Below are positions 42,472 through 52,293 of a stretch of 64,000 nt of DNA, piece after piece (position 1 is the first letter of the stretch; each line of letters opens with the position of its first letter). The stretch lies in NCBI GenBank assembly GCA_041390905.1, contig JAWKPA010000013.1:1-64000 (forward strand), written 5' to 3'. The DNA comes from JACKCD01 sp041390905 (GTDB taxonomy: Bacteria; Chloroflexota; Anaerolineae; Promineifilales; Promineifilaceae). The position numbers and the translations under genes are program-made. The notes under the pieces are model-generated. The model was not told the DNA's origin. It made no database searches and was given only the letters and a program-made list of their open reading frames with translations.

Positions 42472-45400
42472 ATGAGAAAGTTCGCTGCTGTTTTACTTTT
42501 TATCCCCTTGCTTCTTTTAACCCTGCAACCCATTGCCTGCGGTGGCTCCACTGGCCCCGCCCTGGAAAATCTACCTACGCCCACGGGTGAAGGGATGGTG
42601 ACAGAAACGGCCGTTCCTACCCCCACCCTGCAGCCCACCCACACCCCCGTCCCCGAAACCCTCACCGCCACCTTCGTCGAAACCTTCCCTTTGGGCAATT
42701 ACCCTGTTTCTGCCCCCATCACCATTCAATTCAACCAGCCCATGGCCCCCGGCAACCTCAAAATGCCGCTGCTGATTTCTCCCTCTGCGCCGGGCGAAGT
42801 GGCTTGGAACGACGACTTCACCAGCTTCACCTTCACACCCACCAGAGGCTTTCCAGGGCAGGTTAGCACAGTTTCGCTCCACGTTGGGCTAAAAAGTGCC
42901 GATGGCAAAATGTTTGAGCAGCCACAGCGCTGGCGGCTACACCATGCGGCGGCTCCCGTTGTGCGCCACACCCCAACCGAAACGCGCATCACCGACCGGC
43001 AGCCCGTCATTGACGTTCGTTTTGACACCCCCATGGTGCGCGAATCGGTGGAAACGGCGTTGTCGCTTGTCCCTGCCGTTCCCTTTGCCATCAACTGGCT
43101 GGCGGATGACCATTTAACGATTACGCTGGCGGAGCCGCTGGCGTTTGCGCCGATTTATGAGTTTCGCCTGGCAAAAACGGCCGTTTCCACCACCAACATC
43201 CCCCTCAAAAACGATGCCGTTTGGCGTTACCAGCTTGCCGACCCCGTTGCCAAAGCCGAAATCACCCGCTTCCCCGGCAAAGGCCACCAGCTTGACCTGA
43301 CGTTCAACTATCCCATGAACCACCGTCAGGTTGAATCCGTGCTGCAGCTATCGCCGGAGATCGCGGGCAGGTGGGTGTGGAATGCAGACAAAACGGCCGT
43401 TTCTTTCCTGCCCGATGCTGGCACCTTTGCCCCCGGTTCCTTTACCGTCGCCTTTGCCAACGCTGTGGAACAGGCCGACGGCACGCCCATGGCCGCCCCC
43501 AACACCCGCACCCTGCACGTACCAACGGCCGTTCTTGCCATCACCCCCGGCGGATTTGACGAAAACCCCCTAAGCGATATTACCATTACCTTTGACCGCC
43601 CCGTTGACCACGCCTCCATTGAAGCGGCCCTCACCATCTCCCCAGCCACCGCAGGCACCTTTGTTTGGAACCAGGAAACAGTTACATTCCACCCTGACGA
43701 GGGCTTGCTACAAACCTACCGTGAATATCGTGTCACCATTGGCACAGATGCCCTCTCGGCAAACGGCCAGCCTCTGTTTGCCGACACCTACGAACACCGT
43801 TTCCAAACAAGTCGCGTACAGCCCAACGTGAGCTTTGGCTATGGGGCGCATGTGCAGCTTGTGGCGGCCAACGGGCGGCGGGCGCTCCAGTTTGTTTCCA
43901 AACCGGGTGAATTAACGGCCGTTCTCCACCAACTCACCCTGCCCCAATGGATGGAACGGTACGGCACTGGCTTCTCAGGCGCCGTCGGCTGGTATAGCGA
44001 AGATATGGAGCACCTTGACACCGCTGATTTGCCACTGGCGGCAGAATGGTCTGTAACGGCCGTTTCCGGCACCCAGGAGCTGCTGCTGCCCCCCAATGTT
44101 GCCCCCGGTTTTTATCTTCTCAGCTTCAAACCCGGCACGCTGAATGACCAGCTTTTTGTCCTCGTCAGCAACTACGCCGTCATGGTAAAAGACGGGCAGG
44201 GGCAAATGCTGGCGTGGGTCAGTGGTATCAACGGCGACCCCCAGCCCAACGCCACCGTGACGCTCTACAACGAGAAAGGGCAGCCGCTGGCCGAAGCTGT
44301 GACCAACGAGGCGGGGGTTGCCCGTTTCCCCACTACCGACGTGGCTTCTTTTGCCGTTGCCAATGTCAATGGCGAACTGGCGGCAATGGGTTTGGACAAT
44401 GCGTGGCGGTCGGGCGGCGGTTGGTATGGCTGGTGGGGAACGGAAACGGCCGTTAAAACCAGTGCCGCCCACCTTTACACCGACCGCCCCATCTACCAGC
44501 CCGGCCAAACCGTCTTCTACAAAGCCATCCTGCGCCTTGACGACGATGCCGAACTGTCGCTGTGGCCCGCAGGAACGGCCGTTACTGCCACCATTCGGGA
44601 TGCCCGCAACAACACCGTGCAAACCAGCACCCTGCAAACCAACCATTTTGGCACCATCAACGGCCAATTTGCCCTGGCCGACGGCGCCATGCTGGGAACC
44701 TACAGGCTGGAAGTCGTCATTGGCTCAGAACGGCATGTGCAGCAGTTCAAGGTGGAGGAGTACCACAAACCCGACTATGAAGTGACCTTGACGGCCGACC
44801 ACAGCCAGCAGGTTGCCGGGCAGCCTATTGTTTTGACGGTGGACAGCCGCTACTTTTTGGGCGAACCCGTCCCCAACGCAGCGGTGACGATCAAAACCTT
44901 CCGTCTTTACGAAAATTATGATTGGGAATATTACGGCGGCGACCCCTATTACTGGGGGCCGGATTATGGCTCTCCCCTGCGCGGCATGACGGATGAAAAC
45001 GGCCGTTTAACCATCACCTTTCCTACTAACGCTTTCAAAGACAGCTTCTACAACAACGATTGGGAAGGCAACTGGCAGCCAATCCCTGTGGCCTTGGAAG
45101 CCACCGTGGATGATGGCAGCCACCAAACGGTCAGCGCCACAACCATTGTCCACCTCGCCAAAACCGCCGAGCGTATCACCCTCAATCGTGAATACGCCGC
45201 CTTTGCTCCCAATGAACCTATCGCCATCACTGCCCAGGTGCAAACCATTACGGGGGAACCGGTAAACGGCCGTCACCTCAACCTGGTCGTCCACAGCTAT
45301 AGCAGCAGCACCGGTGATTACAGCAATCGTGTCACAACTTCAGTCCTGACCACGACCCCCGATGGCCGTGCTACCTCCCGAATTGCCATTCCCTCCCCCG

Positions 45401-48207
45401 GTTTCTATCAGATTGAGGTAACGGGCGGAGATGGGCTGGGCAACACCATCACCGCCCAAACCTATCGCTATGTTTACAGGGGCCAAACCGAAAGCTGGAA
45501 CCAGCGCAGCGGTGAAAAGCTCTCTGTCACCTTGGATCGGGAAAGTTATGCCCCCGGCGACGTTGCCAGGCTCATGATCGAATCCTCCATTGCTGGCCCC
45601 GCCCTCATCACTCTGGAACGGGCAACTGTCCACCGCGAGCAGCTTGTAACGCTGACCCCGCCGCTGACCATCGTCGAAATCCCGGTGCAGCGCGACGACA
45701 CGCCCAACATCTATATCTCCGTCAGTGCCTGGGAGGCGCAGGACACAACCAACTTTAGCCAGCAGTACAACTCCCTGCCCGACAGCCGCTTGTGGCGGGC
45801 AACGGTCAATATGCTGGTGCCAGCGCGGGACAAACAGCTTCAGGTGACGCTAACGGCCGATAAACCAGCCTATGCACCCGGCGAAGAAGCCAGCTTTACC
45901 GTGCGCGTGACCAACCCCGCCGGTGTTCCCGTTTCCGCCGAGGTGTCGCTGGCTCTGGTAGATGAGGCGATCTTTGCCCTCAGCGACCTGTTCAACGGCC
46001 CCATTTACGATTCATTTTATTACGAACGAAGCAATGCCGTGAACACATTTGATGCGATGGCTCCCCAGCGTTATCTGAACGACGGCGGCATGGGGGGCGG
46101 TGGCGGTGGCGGCTATGAGGAAGGCAGCCCGCGCACCGACTTCCCCGATACGGCCGCCTGGTTCCCCGTTCTCCACACCGACTACAACGGTGAGGCGACG
46201 GTGACGGTGACGATGCCCGATTCGCTGACAAGCTGGCGCTTAACGGCCGTTGCCACCACCACCGACACCCAGGTTGGCGAAGCGATCATCAACGTGCAGA
46301 CAAAGCAAGACGTGGTGATTCAGCCCATCTTGCCGCAGGGGTTAACGGCCGGTGATCAAATGCAGCTTTCGACGCTGGTGCAAAATTTCAGCGATGTGGC
46401 GCAAACGATTGTGGTGGAGGTGCAGGAAACGGCCGTTTCGCCCCATTTCTCCTTCCCCCAAACCAACGCCCAATCTATTACCATTCCCCCCGGCGAACGC
46501 CAAATCGTGGGTTGGAGCGTTGTCGCTGATACGGCTGGCAGCACCACCCTCCAGTTCAACGCCCGCATTGACGGCCAGCTTGTAGATGCCATCGCCCTGC
46601 CGCTGGAAATACGGCCGTTAGCCATCCCCGATGTCGCCACCCACATTGCCGATTTTCAGGGAGAATGGGCAACGACGCTCACCCAGCCCGCCAACGCCCT
46701 GCCCCAGGGCAGCGTCAAAATCGAACTCAGTCGCTCTATTGCTGGCTCAATGACCGAAGGGCTGGACTACTTGACGGGCTACCCCTATGGCTGCGTGGAG
46801 CAAACGATGAGCCGCGCCCTGCCCACCGCCGTCGTCAGCCGTGCCTTCTTCCAGCTTGGCATTGGCTCCCGCGACCCCGAACTAGAGGCCAAAATCAACG
46901 CCAGCGTGCAGCGGCTCTACGGCTTCCAGCACAATGACGGCGGCTGGGGGTGGTGGTTTGACGACCGTACCGATGCGTACCAAACGGCCTGGGTGCTGTT
47001 TGGGCTGGCCCTGATTGACGATGCCGGGCATGAAATTGACCCGGTGGTGCTGGAACGCGGGGCGGCGTGGCTCAACGATGCCTTGCCCCAAACAGATCAG
47101 CGTGTTCGAGCTTTTGCCCTCTACAGCCTGTCGCTGGCTGGTCACGCCAATGAGCAAGCGACCCTGCGGGCGTATGAACGGGATGTAAACCAGCTTGATA
47201 CCTTTGGCAAAACGGCGCTGGCCTTGGCGCTTCACGCGCAGGGGGAAACGGTGAAGGCGCAGACGTTGCTGGATGGGGTGGTGGAAACGGCCGTTTCTGC
47301 CAACAACCTCACCCACTGGTCTGGAGCCAACCACGATGGCGAATACACCAGCAAAACAATGGCTTCCGACGTGCGAACCACCGCCTTGGTCGTCTCTGCC
47401 CTGGCGCAAATGCGCCCCAGCACGGCCACCGAAACGGCCGCCGTGCGCTGGCTGATGGGGCAGCGGCGGGCGCAGGGATGGGGAACGACCAACGAAACCT
47501 CATTTGCCATTCTGGGGCTTACTGACCATTTGCTGGCGACCAGCTTTGCCGAAAATGGCGCCACCCCCTACACGGTGCTGCTCAACGATGAGCCGCTTTT
47601 CTCTGGCACGCTGGGGCCGGGGCAGCCCTCGGTTAGCCTGGAAATCCCGGCGGAGCAACTGCCAGCGGGGGCGAATCGGCTGGTGGTGCGGCAGGGTGAG
47701 GGGGTAAACGGCCGTTTGTACCTCACCCTCAACCACCGCGTTTACCTGGCGCAAACGGAAATTGCGGCGGCGGGAGGGGTGAAGATCGAGCGGGCGTATC
47801 TGGATGTGGTGACGGGGAAGGTGTTAACGGCCGTTCATCCCGGCCAGCTTGTGCGCGTACAGCTTCGCGTCACCATGCCGCAAAACGCCGCCTACATGCT
47901 GGTGGAAGACCAACTGCCCGGCGGTTTGGAGCCACTCAACGAGAAGCTCAACACAAGCAGCCGCGTTGGTTTGTATGATCAAGAGCCAGAGTACCGTTGG
48001 CAGCAGTTTGGCTACAACTACAAAGAGGTGCATCGTGATCGCGTGACGTTCTTCATCACCGAAATGAACAGTGGCCCCCACACCTTTACCTATGTCGCCC
48101 GCGCCCTGCACAGCGGCAGCTTCACCGCCATGCCTGCCGAGGCGTATGCCATGTATGATTTGACCATCTGGGGTCGCTCATCCAGCACCCCGTTTGTGAT
48201 TGAATAA
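42472..48207 (+). CDS. Bacterial alpha-2-macroglobulin lipoprotein
   Basis: 1911 residues. Lipoprotein signal with lipobox PIAC, Cys23. Several Ig-like/MG domains follow (SAPITIQFNQPMAP and similar repeats at about 70-450), then TDRPIYQPGQTVFYKAILR near 665 (MG domain), a glycine-rich segment near residue 1205 that may be the protease-bait region, and the thioester site GYPYGCVEQ with Cys1441-Val-Glu-Gln1444. An alpha/alpha-toroid (GGWGWWFDDRTDAYQTAWVLFGL) and receptor-binding-like end close the protein. Role: traps foreign proteases outside the membrane. In many bacteria it pairs with penicillin-binding protein 1C; no such gene is here. Rich in AACGGCCGTT. Confidence 0.93.
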   Translation: MRKFAAVLLFIPLLLLTLQPIACGGSTGPALENLPTPTGEGMVTETAVPTPTLQPTHTPVPETLTATFVETFPLGNYPVSAPITIQFNQPMAPGNLKMPLLISPSAPGEVAWNDDFTSFTFTPTRGFPGQVSTVSLHVGLKSADGKMFEQPQRWRLHHAAAPVVRHTPTETRITDRQPVIDVRFDTPMVRESVETALSLVPAVPFAINWLADDHLTITLAEPLAFAPIYEFRLAKTAVSTTNIPLKNDAVWRYQLADPVAKAEITRFPGKGHQLDLTFNYPMNHRQVESVLQLSPEIAGRWVWNADKTAVSFLPDAGTFAPGSFTVAFANAVEQADGTPMAAPNTRTLHVPTAVLAITPGGFDENPLSDITITFDRPVDHASIEAALTISPATAGTFVWNQETVTFHPDEGLLQTYREYRVTIGTDALSANGQPLFADTYEHRFQTSRVQPNVSFGYGAHVQLVAANGRRALQFVSKPGELTAVLHQLTLPQWMERYGTGFSGAVGWYSEDMEHLDTADLPLAAEWSVTAVSGTQELLLPPNVAPGFYLLSFKPGTLNDQLFVLVSNYAVMVKDGQGQMLAWVSGINGDPQPNATVTLYNEKGQPLAEAVTNEAGVARFPTTDVASFAVANVNGELAAMGLDNAWRSGGGWYGWWGTETAVKTSAAHLYTDRPIYQPGQTVFYKAILRLDDDAELSLWPAGTAVTATIRDARNNTVQTSTLQTNHFGTINGQFALADGAMLGTYRLEVVIGSERHVQQFKVEEYHKPDYEVTLTADHSQQVAGQPIVLTVDSRYFLGEPVPNAAVTIKTFRLYENYDWEYYGGDPYYWGPDYGSPLRGMTDENGRLTITFPTNAFKDSFYNNDWEGNWQPIPVALEATVDDGSHQTVSATTIVHLAKTAERITLNREYAAFAPNEPIAITAQVQTITGEPVNGRHLNLVVHSYSSSTGDYSNRVTTSVLTTTPDGRATSRIAIPSPGFYQIEVTGGDGLGNTITAQTYRYVYRGQTESWNQRSGEKLSVTLDRESYAPGDVARLMIESSIAGPALITLERATVHREQLVTLTPPLTIVEIPVQRDDTPNIYISVSAWEAQDTTNFSQQYNSLPDSRLWRATVNMLVPARDKQLQVTLTADKPAYAPGEEASFTVRVTNPAGVPVSAEVSLALVDEAIFALSDLFNGPIYDSFYYERSNAVNTFDAMAPQRYLNDGGMGGGGGGGYEEGSPRTDFPDTAAWFPVLHTDYNGEATVTVTMPDSLTSWRLTAVATTTDTQVGEAIINVQTKQDVVIQPILPQGLTAGDQMQLSTLVQNFSDVAQTIVVEVQETAVSPHFSFPQTNAQSITIPPGERQIVGWSVVADTAGSTTLQFNARIDGQLVDAIALPLEIRPLAIPDVATHIADFQGEWATTLTQPANALPQGSVKIELSRSIAGSMTEGLDYLTGYPYGCVEQTMSRALPTAVVSRAFFQLGIGSRDPELEAKINASVQRLYGFQHNDGGWGWWFDDRTDAYQTAWVLFGLALIDDAGHEIDPVVLERGAAWLNDALPQTDQRVRAFALYSLSLAGHANEQATLRAYERDVNQLDTFGKTALALALHAQGETVKAQTLLDGVVETAVSANNLTHWSGANHDGEYTSKTMASDVRTTALVVSALAQMRPSTATETAAVRWLMGQRRAQGWGTTNETSFAILGLTDHLLATSFAENGATPYTVLLNDEPLFSGTLGPGQPSVSLEIPAEQLPAGANRLVVRQGEGVNGRLYLTLNHRVYLAQTEIAAAGGVKIERAYLDVVTGKVLTAVHPGQLVRVQLRVTMPQNAAYMLVEDQLPGGLEPLNEKLNTSSRVGLYDQEPEYRWQQFGYNYKEVHRDRVTFFITEMNSGPHTFTYVARALHSGSFTAMPAEAYAMYDLTIWGRSSSTPFVIE

Positions 48208-48241
48208 AAACGTAGAGACGCACAATTTTGCGTTCCTACAC

Positions 48242-48257
48242 TGTTTCACGTGAAACA
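48242..48257. promoter_or_regulatory. parS: parS centromere site (ParB-binding)
   Basis: TGTTTCACGTGAAACA, a perfect 16-bp palindrome identical to the canonical bacterial chromosomal parS (consensus TGTTnCACGTGAAACA). It is 35 bp after the macroglobulin stop and directly before a bidirectional terminator. parS sites usually cluster within the origin-proximal part of the chromosome. No parA or parB lies in the window. Confidence 0.85.
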
Positions 48258-48260
48258 GCG

Positions 48261-48301
48261 AAAAAAAAGAAGTGTCAACCACGGTTGACACTTCTTTTTT
48301 T
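48261..48301. terminator. Bidirectional intrinsic terminator
   Basis: AGAAGTGTCAACC-AC-GGTTGACACTTCT with an A-run before and a T-run after, so it works for the macroglobulin gene on + and the lipoprotein gene on -. Confidence 0.85.
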
Positions 48302-48314
48302 GTGACCATACAGG

Positions 48315-48397
48315 TGTCATTTCGAGGTCCTCCGAGAAATCCCATTCCTGTCGGCAAAGTGAGCGGGATTTCTCCTCGAAGACTCGTCGAAATGACA
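48315..48397. repeat. TGTCATTTCGAGG palindromic repeat, copy 1
   Basis: TGTCATTTCGAGG..CGAGAAATCCC mirrors GGGATTTCTCCTCG..TCGAAATGACA. Copies at 54419-54502 (diverged) and 54856-54942. Confidence 0.75.
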
Positions 48398-48468
48398 GGT
48401 TTTGACCAAAAACTCGTTTATTGGTGATAGACCTGAACAGTTACCTTTTTTACAAATAACGGCCGTTT

Positions 48469-49302
48469 TTACCGGCCGGCCGCGCTTTGTACCGTTGGGT
48501 TCAGCACTTCCAGCGTTTCGTTGATGGTTGTGTAGGCCAGACTGTAGTTAAAATCATCAATGCGCCCGGAATCGGCGCAAGAAATATAGGCGGGGCGGGT
48601 GCGATCCAGCGAGTAGATGAAGAGCAGCACGTAGAGGGAATCAATATCTTCCCAATTGGCTGGCACTTCGTCAAAGAAACGGGTGCCGTAAAGAATGTTG
48701 TTGTATCCCTGCACATAGGCGGCGCAGGCAGCAGCATCCCCGGCCTTGGCTCCATCCAGATTGCTCCGCATGGTGTTGAGCGCCTGCTGCATTCCGTACA
48801 AATCACTGCGAATGGCATCGGCATCAAAGGGCTGCACGGGGAAAGTGCCAAGAATGTCGCTGGGGTTGGAGATGTAGTACAGGGTGATGGAATCGGGCGT
48901 TTCATTCTCGCCGCCGCTGCCATCCCCTTCGCCACCGCTGTTGTCAGCGTTGCTGTCGGTGGTGCTGGCGGGAACGGCCGTTGCCGTGGCAGGAACGGCC
49001 GTTGGGGCAGGCGTATCCGTTGCTGTGGCGGTTGGCTCCGGCGTATCCGTAGGCTCTGGTGTGGCCGTGTGCGTGGCCGTTGGTTCCGGGGTATTGGTGG
49101 CGGTGGGTTCGGGCGTGGCTGTATTGGTAGCCGTTGGTTCCGGTGTGGCCGTGTGGGTGGCCGTTGGTTCGGTGGTGCTGGTGGGGGGAATGGCGGTGGG
49201 CAAAACGGCCGTTTCGGCCGGCTCATCTCCACCACAGGCAGCCAAAGCCAGCAACAAAATCAACAAACCAAGAAATTGAAAACGACGTAGTGAGAAGATC
49301 AT
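48469..49302 (-). CDS. Lipoprotein with long Thr/Pro/Glu linker, unknown
   Basis: 277 residues from ATG 49302 with GGAG upstream (a TTG at 49314 is the alternative). Lipobox ALAAC with Cys23. Residues about 30-110 are TATPEPTATNT-type repeats forming an extended linker, then a Gly/Asp/Ser stretch, then a helical domain of about 140 residues with two Cys (CAAYVQGYNN, AYISCADSG) and no known family. Probably displayed on the outer face of the membrane. Confidence 0.7.
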   Translation of the reverse strand: MIFSLRRFQFLGLLILLLALAACGGDEPAETAVLPTAIPPTSTTEPTATHTATPEPTATNTATPEPTATNTPEPTATHTATPEPTDTPEPTATATDTPAPTAVPATATAVPASTTDSNADNSGGEGDGSGGENETPDSITLYYISNPSDILGTFPVQPFDADAIRSDLYGMQQALNTMRSNLDGAKAGDAAACAAYVQGYNNILYGTRFFDEVPANWEDIDSLYVLLFIYSLDRTRPAYISCADSGRIDDFNYSLAYTTINETLEVLNPTVQSAAGR

Positions 49303-49421
49303 GGTTTTCTCCAAAACTGAAACGATTGATAAATTTGGGAAAAGCTCCCAGAGCCAGCATTATTGATCAGTTGTACCTTTTGTCAATAGGGGATTTGTGG
49401 AGGGCAGATAGCGACAAAAAA

Positions 49422-49451
49422 GGGAAGTGTCAACCACGGTTGACACTTCCC
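49422..49451 (-). terminator. Intrinsic terminator of the VWA operon
   Basis: On the minus strand GGGAAGTGTCAACC/GGTTGACACTTCCC is followed by CTTTTTT. The stem is the same sequence as the terminator at 48261-48301. Confidence 0.7.
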
Positions 49452-49470
49452 CGTAAACAATTTCTGATTT

Positions 49471-49523
49471 AGAAGTTCAACTTCTGCCAGAAGTTGAACT
49501 TCTGCCAGAAGTTGAACTTCTGA
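49471..49523. repeat. AGAAGTTCAACTTCT family, copy E (three arms)
   Basis: One AGAAGTTCAACTTCT and two AGAAGTTGAACTTCT arms with CTGCC spacers, at the 3' end of the VWA gene. Confidence 0.75.
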
Positions 49524-49531
49524 ACTTGCAT

Positions 49532-52147
49532 TTAATCAATCGTTACTTCAATCGCGTCGCCGGTCGTGATCGTTACAGGCTCGATGGCAATATCGGGAGC
49601 CGACAGAATGTTGATGGTGTAGGTACCGGGCGGCAGGGTCAGCTCATCACCACCAATGATGCCCACTGCCACACCGTTGCCAGTCTCATCCTGCACCAGA
49701 TAGGTGATGCCCAGCGAGCGCGACATGGCACTAACCAGCCCATCGGCATCAGCAGCATTGTAATACTGCCCGCCACCAATGTCGGCCCAGCGGCGGAATT
49801 CCGCTTGCAGTGCCGGGTCGGCAATGTCCAGCCCCACGATGTCCACGCGCACGTCAAACCCCTGGTCAATCAACCCCTGGATAGAGGCTGCTGGGTCGCC
49901 GTTACACGTTTCCTGCCCATCGGTCAGCAGCACCACAATTACTTTGCCTTCCGCGTCGGCCATATCGTTGGGAACTTGATCGAGCGAGGCGGCAATGGCG
50001 GTGTTGGCGTTAAATTGTGGCTCAACGTTAGCAATGGCCGCACTCATCGCCTCCCGATCCAGTGGCGCAAGCGGCACCATTAGGTCGGTGCGGCAGGCCA
50101 GGTTGCCTTCGATGTTGCCATAGGCACGCATGGCGACGGGGGAGCCGTTGGGGATGACGTTGTTGACGATGCCGTTCATAGTGTCGCGGGCAATGTCAAT
50201 GCGCGGTACGCCGCCAAGCAGGTCAACCATGCTCCAGGAAGCGTCGAGAATCAGCTCGACGGTGGGAAGCTGGCTGACCAGCGTGGTGACGTTGCTGCTG
50301 CTGGTTCCTGTGCCGGTGCCGGCCGCTGCGGCATTGGCATCATAAACAACCCGCAAAGTGCCGGCGTTGTCGGCGTCGGTCACAACCAGAGCCAGCGGAG
50401 CTGATTCAGCCGTGCCGCTGGCGCCATCGGCATCGGTGACTGTGGTGCGGGCGATGATGGTATGGTTGCCTGCTGGCAGTTGGGTGCTAAAGCTCCAGTT
50501 GCCGCCAGCCCCAGCTGTAGCCGTGCCAATAACTTCCCCATTCACCACAATTTCAACGGTGCTGTTGGGTTCGGCGGTGCCGGTCAGCTCAACCGTTTCA
50601 TCGGAGCGCACGCCGCCGGAACGGGCGGTAAGGGTGGGCTTGGCAACGGCGACAACGGCCGGTATTGCCAGATCAAACGGGTCAGATTCAGCCAAAACGG
50701 TGCCGTCGGGGCCAACCACGCGAGCCGTGAGCGGATAGTTGCCGCTTGCGAGGCTCATGTCGCTGTCGAACGACCAGTTGCCGTCGGCGTCGGCGGTGGT
50801 GGTGCCAATGAGTTCGTCACCGGCATAGATTTCGATGGTGGCGTTGGGGTTGGAACGGCCGTTTAGCCGCAGCCGACCCGTTGGCAACCCACCATCACCC
50901 AGGGCAAACGGGCCAAATTCCGGTGCCTCAAAGTTGACGGTTGGTGCCGCTACCGTAAAGCGCGGTAGTGCCACACTGCCCAGCACGTTGCCACTGCCAT
51001 CGAGCGTGTTGAGCGTGAGATCGTAGTCGCCAGCGTCGGGCAGGTCGAGGTCAAACGACCAGTTGCCATCGGGGCCAACGGTGGTGGTGCCGAGCGAAAC
51101 GCCATTGCGGACGATTTCGATGACGGAGCCGGGCGTGCCGGTACCGGTGAGGGTGAAGGGGCCAACCGTTGGCAGTTCGGGCAGGTTGAAAGTGGGCAGG
51201 GCAATTTCCGGGGCGCTCAGGCTGACGGTGGGCAAATCTACGCTGCCCAGCACGTTGCCGCTGCCGTCAAGCGTATTGAGCGTGAAATCATAATCGCCAA
51301 AATCGGGCAGGTCGAGGTCAAACGACCAGTTGCCATCAGGGCCAACGGTGGTGGTGCCAAGCGAAACACCGTTGCGGACGATTTCGATGACGGAGCCGGG
51401 GGTTCCGGTGCCGGTGAGGGTGAATGGGCCAACGGTGGGCAGTTCCGGCAGGTTGAAGGTGGGCAGGGCTATTTCCGGGGCGTTGACGGTGAGCGTTTGC
51501 GCGGCGGATTCGGCTACCACGTCGCCAGCGGCGTTGAGTGCCTTCACGGAGAAGTCGTAGTCGCCAGCGTTGGGCATATCTACGTCAAACGACCAACTGC
51601 CGTTTGCCCCAACTTCGGTGGTACCGAGGGAAACGCCGTTGCGGAAGATTTCGACGACGGTGCCGGGGGTGCCAGTGCCAGCCAGGGTGAGTGCGCCCAA
51701 ACCAACGGCCGTTCCCGGCAGATTCAGCGTAGGTGTGGCAATATCGGCTTCGCGCACGCGCAGCGTTTGCGCGGCCGAACGCCCTTGTTCGCTGCCGCTG
51801 CTGCTGAGGCTGCGTGCCACAAACGCATACTCACCCGCCTGGGCAATGTCGGTACTGTAGCCCCAGATGCCGTTTTCGCCAACGGTGGCAGTGCCGATGG
51901 GGCTGCCATCTTGCAAAATTTCAATGGTGGAACCGGGTTCGCCGGTGCCGTTTAGCTGTATCTCGCCCGTTTGCACATTGCCATCGGGCAGCGTCAAGGT
52001 GGGTGTGGTGGCTCCGCTACAGCGTTGCAGCAGCCAGGTGATGAGTAAGAGTGCCAGCAACACAGCCAGCACGCTCCATTTGAACATATCATGGCGTCGA
52101 ACGTCTTCAGGTTCGACAGCTTCTTCGATGGTGCAGGGATCCGTCAT
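49532..52147 (-). CDS. Membrane-anchored protein with six Ig-like modules and a VWA domain
   Basis: 871 residues. A short acidic cytoplasmic tail and one membrane helix (residues about 22-42) precede six Ig-like modules of about 80 residues, each with a GTG.PGS.IEI...G..IGT..VG.dG.WSF pattern. Modules 3 and 4 are almost identical in DNA, a recent duplication. A von Willebrand A domain (about 610-800) has the metal site DASWSM (DxSxS) and LLTDGQET. The C-terminus is a small beta domain. Likely binds partners through metal-dependent adhesion outside the membrane. Second gene of an operon with the coiled-coil protein, which carries the same Ig modules. Confidence 0.82.
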   Translation of the reverse strand: MTDPCTIEEAVEPEDVRRHDMFKWSVLAVLLALLLITWLLQRCSGATTPTLTLPDGNVQTGEIQLNGTGEPGSTIEILQDGSPIGTATVGENGIWGYSTDIAQAGEYAFVARSLSSSGSEQGRSAAQTLRVREADIATPTLNLPGTAVGLGALTLAGTGTPGTVVEIFRNGVSLGTTEVGANGSWSFDVDMPNAGDYDFSVKALNAAGDVVAESAAQTLTVNAPEIALPTFNLPELPTVGPFTLTGTGTPGSVIEIVRNGVSLGTTTVGPDGNWSFDLDLPDFGDYDFTLNTLDGSGNVLGSVDLPTVSLSAPEIALPTFNLPELPTVGPFTLTGTGTPGSVIEIVRNGVSLGTTTVGPDGNWSFDLDLPDAGDYDLTLNTLDGSGNVLGSVALPRFTVAAPTVNFEAPEFGPFALGDGGLPTGRLRLNGRSNPNATIEIYAGDELIGTTTADADGNWSFDSDMSLASGNYPLTARVVGPDGTVLAESDPFDLAIPAVVAVAKPTLTARSGGVRSDETVELTGTAEPNSTVEIVVNGEVIGTATAGAGGNWSFSTQLPAGNHTIIARTTVTDADGASGTAESAPLALVVTDADNAGTLRVVYDANAAAAGTGTGTSSSNVTTLVSQLPTVELILDASWSMVDLLGGVPRIDIARDTMNGIVNNVIPNGSPVAMRAYGNIEGNLACRTDLMVPLAPLDREAMSAAIANVEPQFNANTAIAASLDQVPNDMADAEGKVIVVLLTDGQETCNGDPAASIQGLIDQGFDVRVDIVGLDIADPALQAEFRRWADIGGGQYYNAADADGLVSAMSRSLGITYLVQDETGNGVAVGIIGGDELTLPPGTYTINILSAPDIAIEPVTITTGDAIEVTID

Positions 52148-52171
52148 TTCCTTATCTCTCCCTTGTAAACA

Positions 52172-52226
52172 GAACGCTGATTTACCTGATTTTCCTGATC
52201 TGTTTAATCAGGTAAATCTGCGTCCT
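52172..52226. repeat. CTGATTTACCTGATT palindrome in the operon gap
   Basis: GAACGCTGATTTACCTGATT mirrors AATCAGGTAAATCTGCGTCC, between the coiled-coil and VWA genes; related to 20130-20192. Confidence 0.65.
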
Positions 52227-52293
52227 GTTTTTATTCTTCGTGATGGGCAATTGCCCATGGTGTCTTCTTTGTAAGCGTTAGCGCAATATCTGT

